This document shows, piece after piece, positions 51,675 to 64,000 of a DNA stretch of 64,000 bases; the first letter of the stretch is position 1, and every line of letters starts with the position of its first letter. The notes under the pieces are model-generated. The model saw only the letters and a program-made list of their open reading frames with translations, was not told the origin of the DNA and ran no database searches. Location of the stretch: positions 1,674,001-1,738,000 of the forward strand of contig JAWQEG010000717.1 of the NCBI GenBank assembly GCA_033782935.1, given 5' to 3'. Made by a program: the position numbers and the translations under genes. Source of the DNA: Petrolisthes cinctipes (taxonomy: Eukaryota; Arthropoda; Malacostraca; Decapoda; Porcellanidae).

Positions 51675-53548
51675 AAAGTCGATATGTCCATGCATCTTCT
51701 GTACCCATTTATATATCAAATTCAAGCTCAAAACACAAGAAAATTCGATATTTTTGGGTCCAAGAAGCGATCTGTACATGCCTACTCGGTGCTAAAGTAT
51801 TTTCAAAATACCGGCCCAAAACATGCTGAAAATCGATATTTCAGGTGCCCAAAGTCAATATGTGTATGCATCTTCTGTACCCGTTTATATCCCAAATTCA
51901 AGCATAAAACACCCGAAAATTCGATATTTTTGTGTCTCATAAGCGATCTGTACATGCTTACTCATTGCTAGAATATTTTCAAAACATAGGCCCAAAACAT
52001 GCTAAGAATCGATATTTTGTTTGCTCAAAGTCGATATGTGCATGCATTTTCTGTACCCGTTTATATCTCAAAATTAGGCTCAAAACACCCGGAAATTCAA
52101 TATTTTTGGGTCCCAGAAGCGATCTGTACATGCCTACTCAGTGCTAGAGTATTTTGAAAATACAGGCCTAAAACATGCTGAAAATCGATATTTCAGGTGC
52201 CCAAAGTCAATATGTGTATGCATCTTCTGTACCCGTTTATATCCCAAATTCAGGCTCAAAACACCCGAAAATTCGATGTTTTTGGGTCCCACAAGCGATC
52301 TGTACATGCCTACTCAGTGCTAGAGTATTTTAAAAATACCGGCCCAAAACATGCTGAAAATCGAAATTTCAGGTGCTTAAAGTCAATATGTGTATGCATC
52401 TTCTGTATCCGTTTATATCCCAAATTCAGGCTCAAAATACCCGAAAATTCGATATTTTTGTGTTTTTTAAGCAATCTGTACATGCCTACTCAGTGCTAGA
52501 ATATTTTCAAAATATAGGCCCAAAACATGCTAAAAATCGACATTTCAGGTACTCAAAGTCAATATGGGTATGCATCTTCTGTAAACGTTTATATCCCAAA
52601 TTCAGGCTCAAAACACCCGAAAATTTGATATTTTTGTGTCCCAGAAGCGTTCTGTACTCAGTGCTAGAATATTTTCAAAACATAGGCCCAAAACATGATA
52701 AGAATCGATATTTTGGGTGCCCAAAGTCGATATGTGCATGCATCTTCTGTACCCAGTTATATCTCAAATTCAGGCTCAAAACACCCGAAAAATCAATATT
52801 TTTGGGTCCCAGAAGCGATATGTACATGCATACTCAGTGCTATAATATTTTCAAAATATAGGCCCAAAACATTCTAATAATCGATATTATAGGTGCCCAA
52901 AGTTGATATGTGCATGCATCTTCTGTACCCGTTTATATCTCAAATTCATGCTCAGAACACCTGAAAATTCGATATTTTTGGGTCCCAGAAGCGATCTGTA
53001 CATGCCTACTACGTGTTAGAGTATTTTCAAAATACAGGCCCAAAACATGCTGAAAATCGATATTTCAAGTGCCTAAAGTCAATATGTGTATGCATCTTCT
53101 GTACCCGTTTATATCCCAAGTTCAGGCTCAAAACACCCGAAAATTCGATATTTTTGTGTCCCAGAAGTGATCTGTGCATGCCTACTTAGTGCTAGAATGG
53201 TTTCAAAATATAGGCTCAAAACATGCTAAAAATCGATATTTTAGGTGCCCAAAGTCGATATATGCATGCATTTTCTGTACCCGTTTATATCTCAAAATTA
53301 GGCTCAAAACACCCGGAAATTCAATATTTTTGGGTCCCAGAAGCGATCTGTACATGCCTACTCAGTGCTAGAGTATTTTGAAAATACAGGCCTAAAACAT
53401 GCTGAAAATCGATATTTCAGGTGCCCAAAGTCAATATGTGTATGCATCTTATATATATGTACCCGTTTATATCCCAAATTCAGGCTCAAAACACCCGAAA
53501 ATTCAATATTTTTGGGTCCCAAAAGCGATCTGTACATGCCTACTCATT
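51675..53548. repeat. Satellite segmental duplication, copy 1 (offset 5,449 bp)
   Basis: Matches 57,124-58,991 almost base for base. The offset is 5,449 up to about 53,449 and 5,443 afterwards, because this copy has six extra bases in CATCTTATATATATGTACCC where the other reads CATCTTATGTACCC. The left edge lies next to an odd GCCCATGGAAAGTCG join in this copy. Confidence 0.85.
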
Positions 53549-56500
53549 GCTAGAATATTTTCAAAATATAGGCCCAAAACATGCTAAGAATCGATATTTT
53601 GGGTGCTCAAAGTCGATATGTGCATGCGTCTTCTGTACCCAGTTATATCTCAAATTCAGGCTCAAAACACCAGAAAATTCGATATTTTGGGGTCCCGGAA
53701 ACAATCTGTACATGCCTACTGCGTGTTAGAGTATTTTTAAAGTACAGGCCCAAAACATGCTGAAAATCGATATTTCAGGTGCCTAAAGTCAATATGTGTA
53801 TGCATCTTCTGTACCTGTTTATATCCCAAATTCAGGCTCAAAACACCCGAAAATTCGATGTTTTTGGGTCCCACAAGCGATCTGTACATGCCTACTCAGT
53901 GCTAGAGTATTTTAAAAATACCGGCCCAAAACATGCTGAAAATCGATATTTCAGGTGCTTAAAGTCAATATGTGTATGCATCTTCTGTATCCGTTTATAT
54001 CCCAAATTCAGGCTCAAAATACCCGAAAAATTCGATATTTTTGTGTTTTTTAAGCAATCTGTACATGCCTACTCAGTGCTAGAATATTTTCAAAATATAG
54101 GCCCAAAACATGCTAAAAATCGACATTTCAGGTACCCAAAGTCAATATGTGTATGCATCTTCTGTAAACGTTTATATCCCAAATTCAGGCTCGAAACACC
54201 CGAAAATTCGATATTTTGTGTCCCAGAAGCGATCTGTACTCAGTGCTAGAATATTTTCAAAACATAGGCCCAAAACATGATAAGAATCGATATTTTGGGT
54301 GCCCAAAGTCGATATGTGCATGCATCTTCTGTACCCGTTTATATCCCAAATTCAGGCTCAAAACACCCGAAAATTCGATATTTTTGGGTCCCAGAGGCGA
54401 TCTGTACATGCCTACTCAGTGCTAGAGTATTTTCAAAATACCGGCCCAAAACATGCTGAAAATCGATATTTCAGGTGCCCAAAGTCAATATGTGTATGGA
54501 TCTACTGTACCCGTTTATATCCCAAATACAGGCTCAAAACACCCGAAAATTCGATATTTTTGTGTCTCATAAGCGATGTGTACATGCCTACTCAGTGCTA
54601 GAATATTTTCAAAACAAAGGCCCAAAACATGCTAAGAATCGATATTTTGGGTTCCTAAAGTCGATATGCGCATGCATCTTCTGTACCCATTTATATCTCA
54701 AATTCAGGCTCAAAACACCCGAAAATTCAATATTTTTGGGTCCCACAAGCGATCTGTGTATGCCTACTCAGTGCTAGAATATTTTCAAAATATAGGCCCA
54801 AAACATTCTAAAAATCGATATTTTAGGTGCCCAAAGTCGATATGTTCATGCGTCTTCTGTACACGTTTCTATCAGAAGTTCAGGCTCATAACACCCGAAA
54901 ATTCGATATTTTGGGGACCCCAGAAGCGATCTGTACATCCCTTCTTCTTGTTAGAGTATTTTTAAAATACAGGCCCAAAACATGCTAAAAGTCGATATTT
55001 TAGGTGTACAAAGTCAATATGTGTATGCATCTTCTGTACCCGTTTACATCCCAAATTCAGGCTTAAAACACCCAAAAATTCGATATTTTTGGGTCCATGA
55101 AGCGATCTGTACATGCCTACTCAGTGCTAGAATATTTTCAAAATACAGGCCCAAAACATGCTAAGAATCGATATTTTGGGTTCCCAAAGTCGATATGTGC
55201 ATGCATCTTCTCTACCCATTTATATCTCAAATTCATGATAAAAACACCCGAAAATTCGATATTTTTGGGTCCCAGAAGCGATCTGTACATGCCTACTCAG
55301 TGCTAGAGTATTTTCAGAATACAGGCCAAAAACATGCTAAAAATCGATATTTCAGGTGCCCAAAGCCAATATGTGTATGAATCTTCTGTACCCGTTTATA
55401 TCCCAAATTCAGGCTCAAAACACCCGAAAAATCGATATTTTTGCGTCCCAGAAACGATCTGTACATGCCTACTCCGTGTTAGAGTATTTTTTGTAATATA
55501 GGTCCAAAACATGCTGAAAATCGATATTTTATGTGCCAAAAGTCAATATGTGTAAGCATCTTTTGTACCCGTTTATATATCAAATTCAGGCTCAAAACAC
55601 CCGAAAATTCGAAATTTTTGGGTCTCAGAAGCGATCTGTACATGCCTACTTAGTGCTAGAATGGTTTCAAAATATAGGCTCAAAACATGCTAAAAATCGA
55701 TATTTTAGGTGCCCAAAGTCGATATATGTATGCATCTTCTGTACCCGTTTATATCTCAAAATTATGCTAAAAACACCCGGAAATTCAAAATTTTTGGGTC
55801 CCAGAAGCGATCTGTACATGCCTACGCAGTGCTAGAGTATTTTTTAAAATACAGGTCCAAAACATGCTGAAAATCGATATTTCAGGTGCCCAAAGTCAAT
55901 ATGTGTATGCATCTTCTGTACCCGTTTATATCCCAATTTCAGGCTCAAAACACCCGAAAATTCGATGTTTTTGTGTCCCAAAAGCGATCTGTACATGCCT
56001 ACGCAGTGCTAGAATATTTTCAAAACATAGGCAAAAAACATGCTAAGAATCGATATTTTGGGTGCCCAAAGTCGGTATGTGCATGCATCTTCTATACACG
56101 TTTATATCAAAAGTTCAGGCTCAAAACACCCGAAAATTCGATATTTTAGGGCCCCAGAAGCGATCTGCACATGCTTACTCAGTGCTAGAATATTTTCAAA
56201 ATATAGGCCCAAAACATGCTAAGAATCGATATTTTGGGTGCCCAAAGTCGATATGTACATGCATCTTCTGTACCCATTTATATCTCAAATTCAACCTCTA
56301 AACACCCGAAAATTCGATATTTTTGGGTCCCAGAAGCGAGCTGTACATGCCTACTCAGTGCTAGAGTATTTTCACAATACCTGCCCAAAACATGCTGAAA
56401 ATCGATATTTCAGGTGCCCAAAGTCAATATGTGTATTTATCTTCTGTACCCGTTTATATCCCAAATTCAGGCTCAAAACACCCAAAAATTAGATATTTTT

Positions 56501-56973
56501 GTGTCCAAGAAGCAATCTGTACATGCCTACTCAGTGCTAGAATATTTTCAAAACATAGGCCCAAAACATGCTACGAATCGATATTTTGGGTTCCCAAAGT
56601 CGATGTGTGCATTTATCTTCTGTACCTATTTATATCTCAAATTCTGGCTCAAAACACCTGATAATTCGAAAATTTTGGTTCCCAGAAGCGATCTGTACAT
56701 GCCTAATCAGTGCTAGAATATTTTCAAAATATAGGATGAAAACATGCTAAAAATCAATATTTTAGGTGCCCAAAGTCGATATATGCATCCATCTTCTGTA
56801 CCAGTTTATATCTCAAAGTTATGCTCAAAACACCTGAAAATTCGATATTTTTGGGTCCCAGAAGCGATCTGTACATGCCTACTACGTGTTAGAGTATTTT
56901 CAAAATACAGGCCCAAAACATGCTGAAAATCGATATTTCAAGTGCCTAAAGTCAATATGTGTATGCATCTTCT
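53522..56973. repeat. Satellite segmental duplication, copy 1 (offset 7,027 bp)
   Basis: About 3.45 kb matching 60,549-64,000 with very few differences by eye (for example ACAATCTG versus GCAATCTG, CATGATAAGAATC versus CATGCTAAGAATC). 7,027 is 40 monomers minus 13 bp, reflecting shared and private indels. The match reaches the window end and probably continues beyond it. Confidence 0.88.
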
Positions 56974-57123
56974 GTACCCGTTTATATAGCAAATTAAGGC
57001 TCAAAACACCCGAAAATTCGATATTTTTGTGTCCAAGAAGTGATGTGTACATGCCTACTCCGTGTTAAAGTATTTTCGTAATATAGGCCAAAAACATGCT
57101 GAAAATCGATATTTTATGTGCCT

Positions 57124-58991
57124 AAAGTCGATATGTGCATGCATCTTCTGTACCCATTTATATATCAAATTCAAGCTCAAAACACAAGAAAATTCGATAT
57201 TTTTGGGTCCAAGAAGCGATCTGTACATGCCTACTCGGTGCTAAAGTATTTTCAAAATACCGGCCCAAAACATGCTGAAAATCGATATTTCAGGTGCCCA
57301 AAGTCAATATGTGTATGCATCTTCTGTACCCGTTTATATCCCAAATTCAAGCATAAAACACCCGAAAATTCGATATTTTTGTGTCTCATAAGCGATCTGT
57401 ACATGCTTACTCATTGCTAGAATATTTTCAAAACATAGGCCCAAAACATGCTAAGAATCGATATTTTGTTTGCTCAAAGTCGATATGTGCATGCATTTTC
57501 TGTACCCGTTTATATCTCAAAATTAGGCTCAAAACACCCGGAAATTCAATATTTTTGGGTCCCAGAAGCGATCTGTACATGCCTACTCAGTGCTAGAGTA
57601 TTTTGAAAATACAGGCCTAAAACATGCTGAAAATCGATATTTCAGGTGCCCAAAGTCAATATGTGTATGCATCTTCTGTACCCGTTTATATCCCAAATTC
57701 AGGCTCAAAACACCCGAAAATTCGATGTTTTTGGGTCCCACAAGCGATCTGTACATGCCTACTCAGTGCTAGAGTATTTTAAAAATACCGGCCCAAAACA
57801 TGCTGAAAATCGAAATTTCAGGTGCTTAAAGTCAATATGTGTATGCATCTTCTGTATCCGTTTATATCCCAAATTCAGGCTCAAAATACCCGAAAACTCG
57901 ATATTTTTGTGTTTTTTAAGCAATCTGTACATGCCTACTCAGTGCTAGAATATTTTCAAAATATAGGCCCAAAACATGCTAAAAATCGACATTTCAGGTA
58001 CTCAAAGTCAATATGTGTATGCATCTTCTGTAAACGTTTATATCCCAAATTCAGGCTCAAAACACCCGAAAATTTGATATTTTTGTGTCCCAGAAGCGTT
58101 CTGTACTCAGTGCTAGAATATTTTCAAAACATAGGCCCAAAACATGCTAAGAATCGATATTTTGGGTGCCCAAAGTCGATATGTGCATGCATCTTCTGTA
58201 CCCAGTTATATCTCAAATTCAGGCTCAAAACACCCGAAAAATCAATATTTTTGGGTCCCAGAAGCGATATGTACATGCATACTCAGTGCTATAATATTTT
58301 CAAAATATAGGCCCAAAACATTCTAATAATCGATATTATAGGTGCCCAAAGTCGATATGTGCATGCATCTTCTGTACCCGTTTATATCTCAAATTCATGC
58401 TCAGAAAACCTGAAAATTCGATATTTTTGGGTCCCAGAAGCGATCTGTACATGCCTACTACGTGTTAGAGTATTTTCAAAATACAGGCCCAAAACATGCT
58501 GAAAATCGATATTTCAAGTGCCTAAAGTCAATATGTGTATGCATCTTCTGTACCCGTTTATATCCCAAGTTCAGGCTCAAAACACCCGAAAATTCGATAT
58601 TTTTGTGTCCCAGAAGTGATCTGTGCATGCCTACTTAGTGCTAGAATGGTTTCAAAATATAGGCTCAAAACATGCTAAAAATCGATATTTTAGGTGCCCA
58701 AAGTCGATATATGCATGCATTTTCTGTACCCGTTTATATCTCAAAATTAGGCTCAAAACACCCGGAAATTCAATATTTTTGGGTCCCAGAAGCGATCTGT
58801 ACATGCCTACTCAGTGCTAGAGTATTTTGAAAATACAGGCCTAAAACATGCTGAAAATCGATATTTCAGGTGCCCAAAGTCAATATGTGTATGCATCTTA
58901 TGTACCCGTTTATATCCCAAATTCAGGCTCAAAACACCCAAAAATTCAATATTTTTGGGTCCCAAAAGCGATCTGTACATGCCTACTCAGT
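57124..58991. repeat. Satellite segmental duplication, copy 2 (offset 5,449 bp)
   Basis: Partner of 51,675-53,548. It lacks the TATATA-like six-base insertion and differs at a few single bases (for example GGGTATGC versus GTGTATGC). Confidence 0.85.
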
Positions 58992-59846
58992 GCTAGAATA
59001 TTTTTGAAATATAGGCCCAAAACATGCTAAGAATCGATATTTTGGGTGCCCAAAGTCGATATGTGCATGCATCTTCTGTACACGTTTATATCAAAAGTTC
59101 AGGCTCAAAACACCCGAAAATTCGATATTTTTGGGTCCCAGAAGTGATCTGTACATGCCTACTCAGTGCTAGAATATTTTCAAAATACAGGCCCAAAACA
59201 TGCTAAGAATCGATATTTTGGGTGCCCAAAGTCGATATGTACATGCATTTTCTGTACCCATTTATATCTCAAATTAAACCTCTAAACACCCGAAAATTCA
59301 ATATTTTTGGGTCACAAAAGCGATCTGTACATGCCTACTGAGTGTTAGAGTATTTTCAAAATACAGGCCCAAAACAGGCTGAAAATCGATATTTCAGGTG
59401 CCCTAAGTCAATATGGGTATGTATCTTCTGTACCGATTTATATCCCAAATTCAAGCTCAAAACACCCGAAACATCGATATTTTTGTGTGTCAGAAGCGAT
59501 CTGTACATGCCTACTCAGTGCTAGAATATTTTCAAAATATAAGCCCAAAACATGCTAAGAATCGATATTTTGGATGCCCAAAGTCGATATGTGCATGCAT
59601 CTTCTGTACCCATTTATATCTCAAATTCAAGCTCAAAACACCCGAAACATCGATATTTTTGGGTCTCAGAAGTGATTTGTACATGCCTACTCAGTGCTAG
59701 AGTATTTTCAAAATACCGGCCCAAAACATGCTGAAAATCGATATTTCAGGTGCCCAAAGTCAATATGTGTATGCATCTTCTGTACCCGTTTATATCCCAA
59801 ATTGAAGCTCAAAACACCCGAAAATTCGATATTTTTGGGTCCAAGA

Positions 59847-60902
59847 AGCGATCTGTACATGCCTACTCAGTGCTAGAGTATTTTCAAAATACCGGCCCAA
59901 AACATGCTGAAAATCAATATTTCAGGTGCACAAAGTCAATATGTGCATCCATCTTCTGTACCCGTTTATTTCCCAAATTCCGGCTTAAAACACCCGAAAA
60001 TTCGATATTTTTGTGTCTCATAAGCGATCTGTACATGCCTACTCATTGCTAGAATATTTTCAAAATATAGGCCCAAAACATGCTAAGAATCGATATTTTG
60101 GGTGCTCAAAGTCGATATGTGCATGCGTCTTCTGTACCCAGTTATATCTCAAATTCAGGCTCAAAACACCAGAAAATTCGATATTTTGGGGTCCCGGAAG
60201 CAATCTGTACATGCCTACTGCGTGTTAGAGTATTTTTAAAGTACAGGCCCAAAACATGCTGAAAATCGATATTTCAGGTGCCTAAAGTCAATATGTGTAT
60301 GCATCTTCTGTACCTGTTTATATCCCAAATTCAGGCTCAAAACACCCGAAAATTCGATGTTTTTGGGTCCCACAAGCGATCTGTACATGCCTACTCAGTG
60401 CTAGAGTATTTTCAAAATACCGGCCCAAAACATGCTGAAAATCAATATTTCAGGTGCACAAAGTCAATATGTGCATCCATCTTCTGTACCCGTTTATTTC
60501 CCAAATTCCGGCTTAAAACACCCGAAAATTCGAGATTTTTGTGTCTCATAAGCGATCTGTACATGCCTACTCATTGCTAGAATATTTTCAAAATATAGGC
60601 CCAAAACATGCTAAGAATCGATATTTTGGGTGCTCAAAGTCGATATGTGCATGCGTCTTCTGTACCCAGTTATATCTCAAATTCAGGCTCAAAACACCAG
60701 AAAATTCGATATTTTGGGGTCCCGGAAGCAATCTGTACATGCCTACTGCGTGTTAGAGTATTTTTAAAGTACAGGCCCAAAACATGCTGAAAATCGATAT
60801 TTCAGGTGCCTAAAGTCAATATGTGTATGCATCTTCTGTACCTGTTTATATCCCAAATTCAGGCTCAAAACACCCGAAAATTCGATGTTTTTGGGTCCCA
60901 CA
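59847..60902. repeat. Tandem duplication of three monomers (2 x 528 bp)
   Basis: 59,847-60,374 and 60,375-60,902 match at an offset of exactly three monomers. Both carry GTGCATCCATCTTC, AAATTCCGGC and GCATGCGTCTTC, with a rare difference (TTCGATATTTTTG versus TTCGAGATTTTTG). The second copy leads into the 7,027-bp duplication. Confidence 0.88.
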
Positions 60903-63900
60903 AGCGATCTGTACATGCCTACTCAGTGCTAGAGTATTTTAAAAATACCGGCCCAAAACATGCTGAAAATCGATATTTCAGGTGCTTAAAGTCAATATGT
61001 GTATGCATCTTCTGTATCCGTTTATATCCCAAATTCAGGCTTAAAATACCCGAAAAATTCGATATTTTTGTGTTTTTTAAGCAATCTGTACATGCCTACT
61101 CAGTGCTAGAATATTTTCAAAATATAGGCCCAAAACATGCTAAAAATCGACATTTCAGGTACTCAAAGTCAATATGTGTATGCATCTTCTGTAAACGTTT
61201 ATATCCCAAATTCAGGCTCGAAACACCCGAAAATTCGATATTTTGTGTCCCAGAAGCGATCTGTACTCAGTGCTAGAATATTTTCAAAACATAGGCCCAA
61301 AACATGCTAAGAATCGATATTTTGGGTGCCCAAAGTCGATATGTGCATGCATCTTCTGTACCCGTTTATATCCCAAATTCAGGCTCAAAACACCCGAAAA
61401 TTCGATATTTTTGGGTCCCAGAGGCGATCTGTACATGCCTACTCAGTGCTAGAGTATTTTCAAAATACCGGCCCAAAACATGCTGAAAATCGATATTTCA
61501 GGTGCCCAAAGTCAATATGTGTATGGATCTACTGTACCCGTTTATATCTCAAATACAGGCTCAAAACACCCGAAAATTCGATATTTTTGTGTCTCATAAG
61601 CGATGTGTACATGCCTACTCAGTGCTAGAATATTTTCAAAACAAAGGCCCAAAACATGCTAAGAATCGATATTTTGGGTTCCTAAAGTCGATATGCGCAT
61701 GCATCTTCTGTACCCATTTATATCTCAAATTCAGGCTCAAAACACCCGAAAATTCAATATTTTTGGGTCCCACAAGCGATCTGTGTATGCCTACTCAGTG
61801 CTAGAATATTTTCAAAATATAGGCCCAAAACATTCTAAAAATCGATATTTTAGGTGCCCAAAGTCGATATGTTCATGCGTCTTCTGTACACGTTTCTATC
61901 AGAAGTTCAGGCTCATAACACCCGAAAATTCGATATTTTGGGGACCCCAGAAGCGATCTGTACATCCCTTCTTCTTGTTAGAGTATTTTTAAAATACAGG
62001 CCCAAAACATGCTAAAAGTCGATATTTTAGGTGTACAAAGTCAATATGTGTATGCATCTTCTGTACCCGTTTACATCCCAAATTCAGGCTTAAAACACCC
62101 AAAAATTCGATATTTTTGGGTCCATGAAGCGATCTGTACATGCCTACTCAGTGCTAGAATATTTTCAAAATACAGGCCCAAAACATGCTAAGAATCGATA
62201 TTTTGGGTTCCCAAAGTCGATATGTGCATGCATCTTCTCTACCCATTTATATCTCAAATTCATGATCAAAACACCCGAAAATTCGATATTTTTGGGTCCC
62301 AGAAGCGATCTGTACATGCCTACTCAGTGCTAGAGTATTTTCAGAATACAGGCCAAAAACATGCTAAAAATCGATATTTCAGGTGCCCAAAGCCAATATG
62401 TGTATGAATCTTCTGTACCCGTTTATATCCCAAATTCAGGCTCAAAACACCCGAAAAATCGATATTTTTGCGTCCCAGAAACGATCTGTACATGCCTACT
62501 CCGTGTTAGAGTATTTTTTGTAATATAGGTCCAAAACATGCTGAAAATCGATATTTTATGTGCCAAAAGTCAATATGTGTAAGCATCTTTTGTACCCGTT
62601 TATATATCAAATTCAGGCTCAAAACACCCGAAAATTCGAAATTTTTGGGTCTCAGAAGCGATCTGTACATGCCTACTTAGTGCTAGAATGGTTTCAAAAT
62701 ATAGGCTCAAAACATGCTAAAAATCGATATTTTAGGTGCCCAAAGTCGATATATGTATGCATCTTCTGTACCCGTTTATATCTCAAAATTATGCTAAAAA
62801 CACCCGGAAATTCAAAATTTTTGGGTCCCAGAAGCGATCTGTACATGCCTACGCAGTGCTAGAGTATTTTTTAAAATACAGGTCCAAAACATGCTGAAAA
62901 TCGATATTTCAGGTGCCCAAAGTCAATATGTGTATGCATCTTCTGTACCCGTTTATATCCCAATTTCAGGCTCAAAACACCCGAAAATTCGATGTTTTTG
63001 TGTCCCAAAAGCGATCTGTACATGCCTACGCAGTGCTAGAATATTTTCAAAACATAGGCAAAAAACATGCTAAGAATCGATATTTTGGGTGCCCAAAGTC
63101 GGTATGTGCATGCATCTTCTCTACACGTTTATATCAAAAGTTCAGGCTCAAAACACCCGAAAATTCGATATTTTAGGGCCCCAGAAGCGATCTGCACATG
63201 CTTACTCAGTGCTAGAATATTTTCAAAATATAGGCCCAAAACATGCTAAGAATCGATATTTTGGGTGCCCAAAGTCGATATGTACATGCATCTTCTGTAC
63301 CCATTTATATCTCAAATTCAACCTCTAAACACCCGAAAATTCGATATTTTTGGGTCCCAGAAGCGAGCTGTACATGCCTACTCAGTGCTAGAGTATTTTC
63401 ACAATACCTGCCCAAAACATGCTGAAAATCGATATTTCAGGTGCCCAAAGTCAATATGTGTATTTATCTTCTGTACCCGTTTATATCCCAAATTCAGGCT
63501 CAAAACACCCAAAAATTAGATATTTTTGTGTCCAAGAAGCAATCTGTACATGCCTACTCAGTGCTAGAATATTTTCAAAACATAGGCCCAAAACATGCTA
63601 CGAATCGATATTTTGGGTTCCCAAAGTCGATGTGTGCATTTATCTTCTGTACCTATTTATATCTCAAATTCTGGCTCAAAACACCTGATAATTCGAAAAT
63701 TTTGGTTCCCAGAAGCGATCTGTACATGCCTAATCAGTGCTAGAATATTTTCAAAATATAGGATGAAAACATGCTAAAAATCGATATTTTAGGTGCCCAA
63801 AGTCGATATATGCATCCATCTTCTGTACCAGTTTATATCTCAAATTTATGCTCAAAACACCTGAAAATTCGATATTTTTGGGTCCCAGAAGCGATCTGTA

Positions 63901-64000
63901 CATGCCTACTACGTGTTAGAGTATTTTCAAAATACAGGCCCAAAACATGCTGAAAATCGATATTTCAAGTGCCTAAAGTCAATATGTGTATGCATCTTCT
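60549..64000. repeat. Satellite segmental duplication, copy 2 (offset 7,027 bp)
   Basis: Partner of 53,522-56,973, cut by the window end. The same unusual units are present in the same order, including the ATTTTTTGTAATATAGG and ATTTTGGGGACCCCAG units. Confidence 0.88.

Larger units (their letters stand above)
19266..64000. repeat. 176-bp satellite array, right arm
   Basis: Continues the left arm in the same orientation and phase, about 254 monomers to the window end. No gene, other mobile element or unique sequence longer than one monomer was found in it. Subfamilies change along the array and are listed separately. Plus-strand open frames of 60-235 codons are frequent but follow the monomer period. 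Confidence 0.98.

Noticed and set aside
1..64000. CRISPR-like array
   Set aside because: The repeats are contiguous with no unique spacers, the unit is 176 bp, and the setting is eukaryotic.

Overview
The window is a block of eukaryotic satellite DNA with one LTR retrotransposon inserted in it. About 58.6 kb (positions 1-13,829 and 19,266-64,000, roughly 330 units) is a head-to-tail array of a 176-bp, AT-rich monomer. The array runs off both ends of the window, and no host gene, tRNA or rRNA gene was found. The setting is a nuclear heterochromatic block, for example centromeric, pericentromeric or subtelomeric. The retroelement is an animal-type Ty3/gypsy element with an atypical zinc-knuckle Gag tail and a GPY/F integrase. 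This suggests an invertebrate animal, with an arthropod a reasonable guess, but nothing here fixes the species.

Satellite layout. 1-13.8 kb: array with two short tandem dimer duplications and a ~4 kb block present twice at offsets of exactly 23 and then 25 monomers (4,048 and 4,400 bp). 13.83-19.26 kb: retroelement. 19.3-22.2 kb: array resembling the left arm, with an 879-bp five-monomer duplication at its end. 22.2-36.8 kb: array rich in a one-base-shorter variant, containing a seven-monomer higher-order repeat (1,229-1,230 bp, four copies, 28.36-33.28 kb) and a block present three times between 33.95 and 38.25 kb. 38.3-45.9 kb: a subfamily with deleted monomers (158, 147, 146 and 138 bp), including a four-monomer, 636-bp higher-order repeat. 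46-64 kb: a fourth subfamily with large, nearly identical segmental duplications at offsets of 2,468, 5,449 and 7,027 bp and a 528-bp three-monomer tandem duplication.

Retroelement layout (13,830-19,261, 5,432 bp, + strand). It has 513-bp LTRs differing at 8 sites, 4-bp CATG target duplications, a primer binding site 2 nt inside the 5' LTR, a polypurine tract, and gag, protease, RT, RNase H and integrase in the order normal for Ty3/gypsy. Removing the element and one CATG restores a satellite unit of exactly 176 bp, so it inserted into an existing array. It appears dead: gag lacks its capsid region, an RNase H catalytic Asp is Asn, and the integrase zinc domain has a one-base insertion in a G run. 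It has no env and no chromodomain.

The most unusual feature is the element's leader. A 36-bp minisatellite repeats the junction between the LTR end and the primer binding site about ten times, so the element carries a series of primer-binding-site copies instead of one. In the satellite, the most notable features are three dyad symmetries in every monomer and higher-order repeats built partly from monomers with microhomology-flanked deletions.
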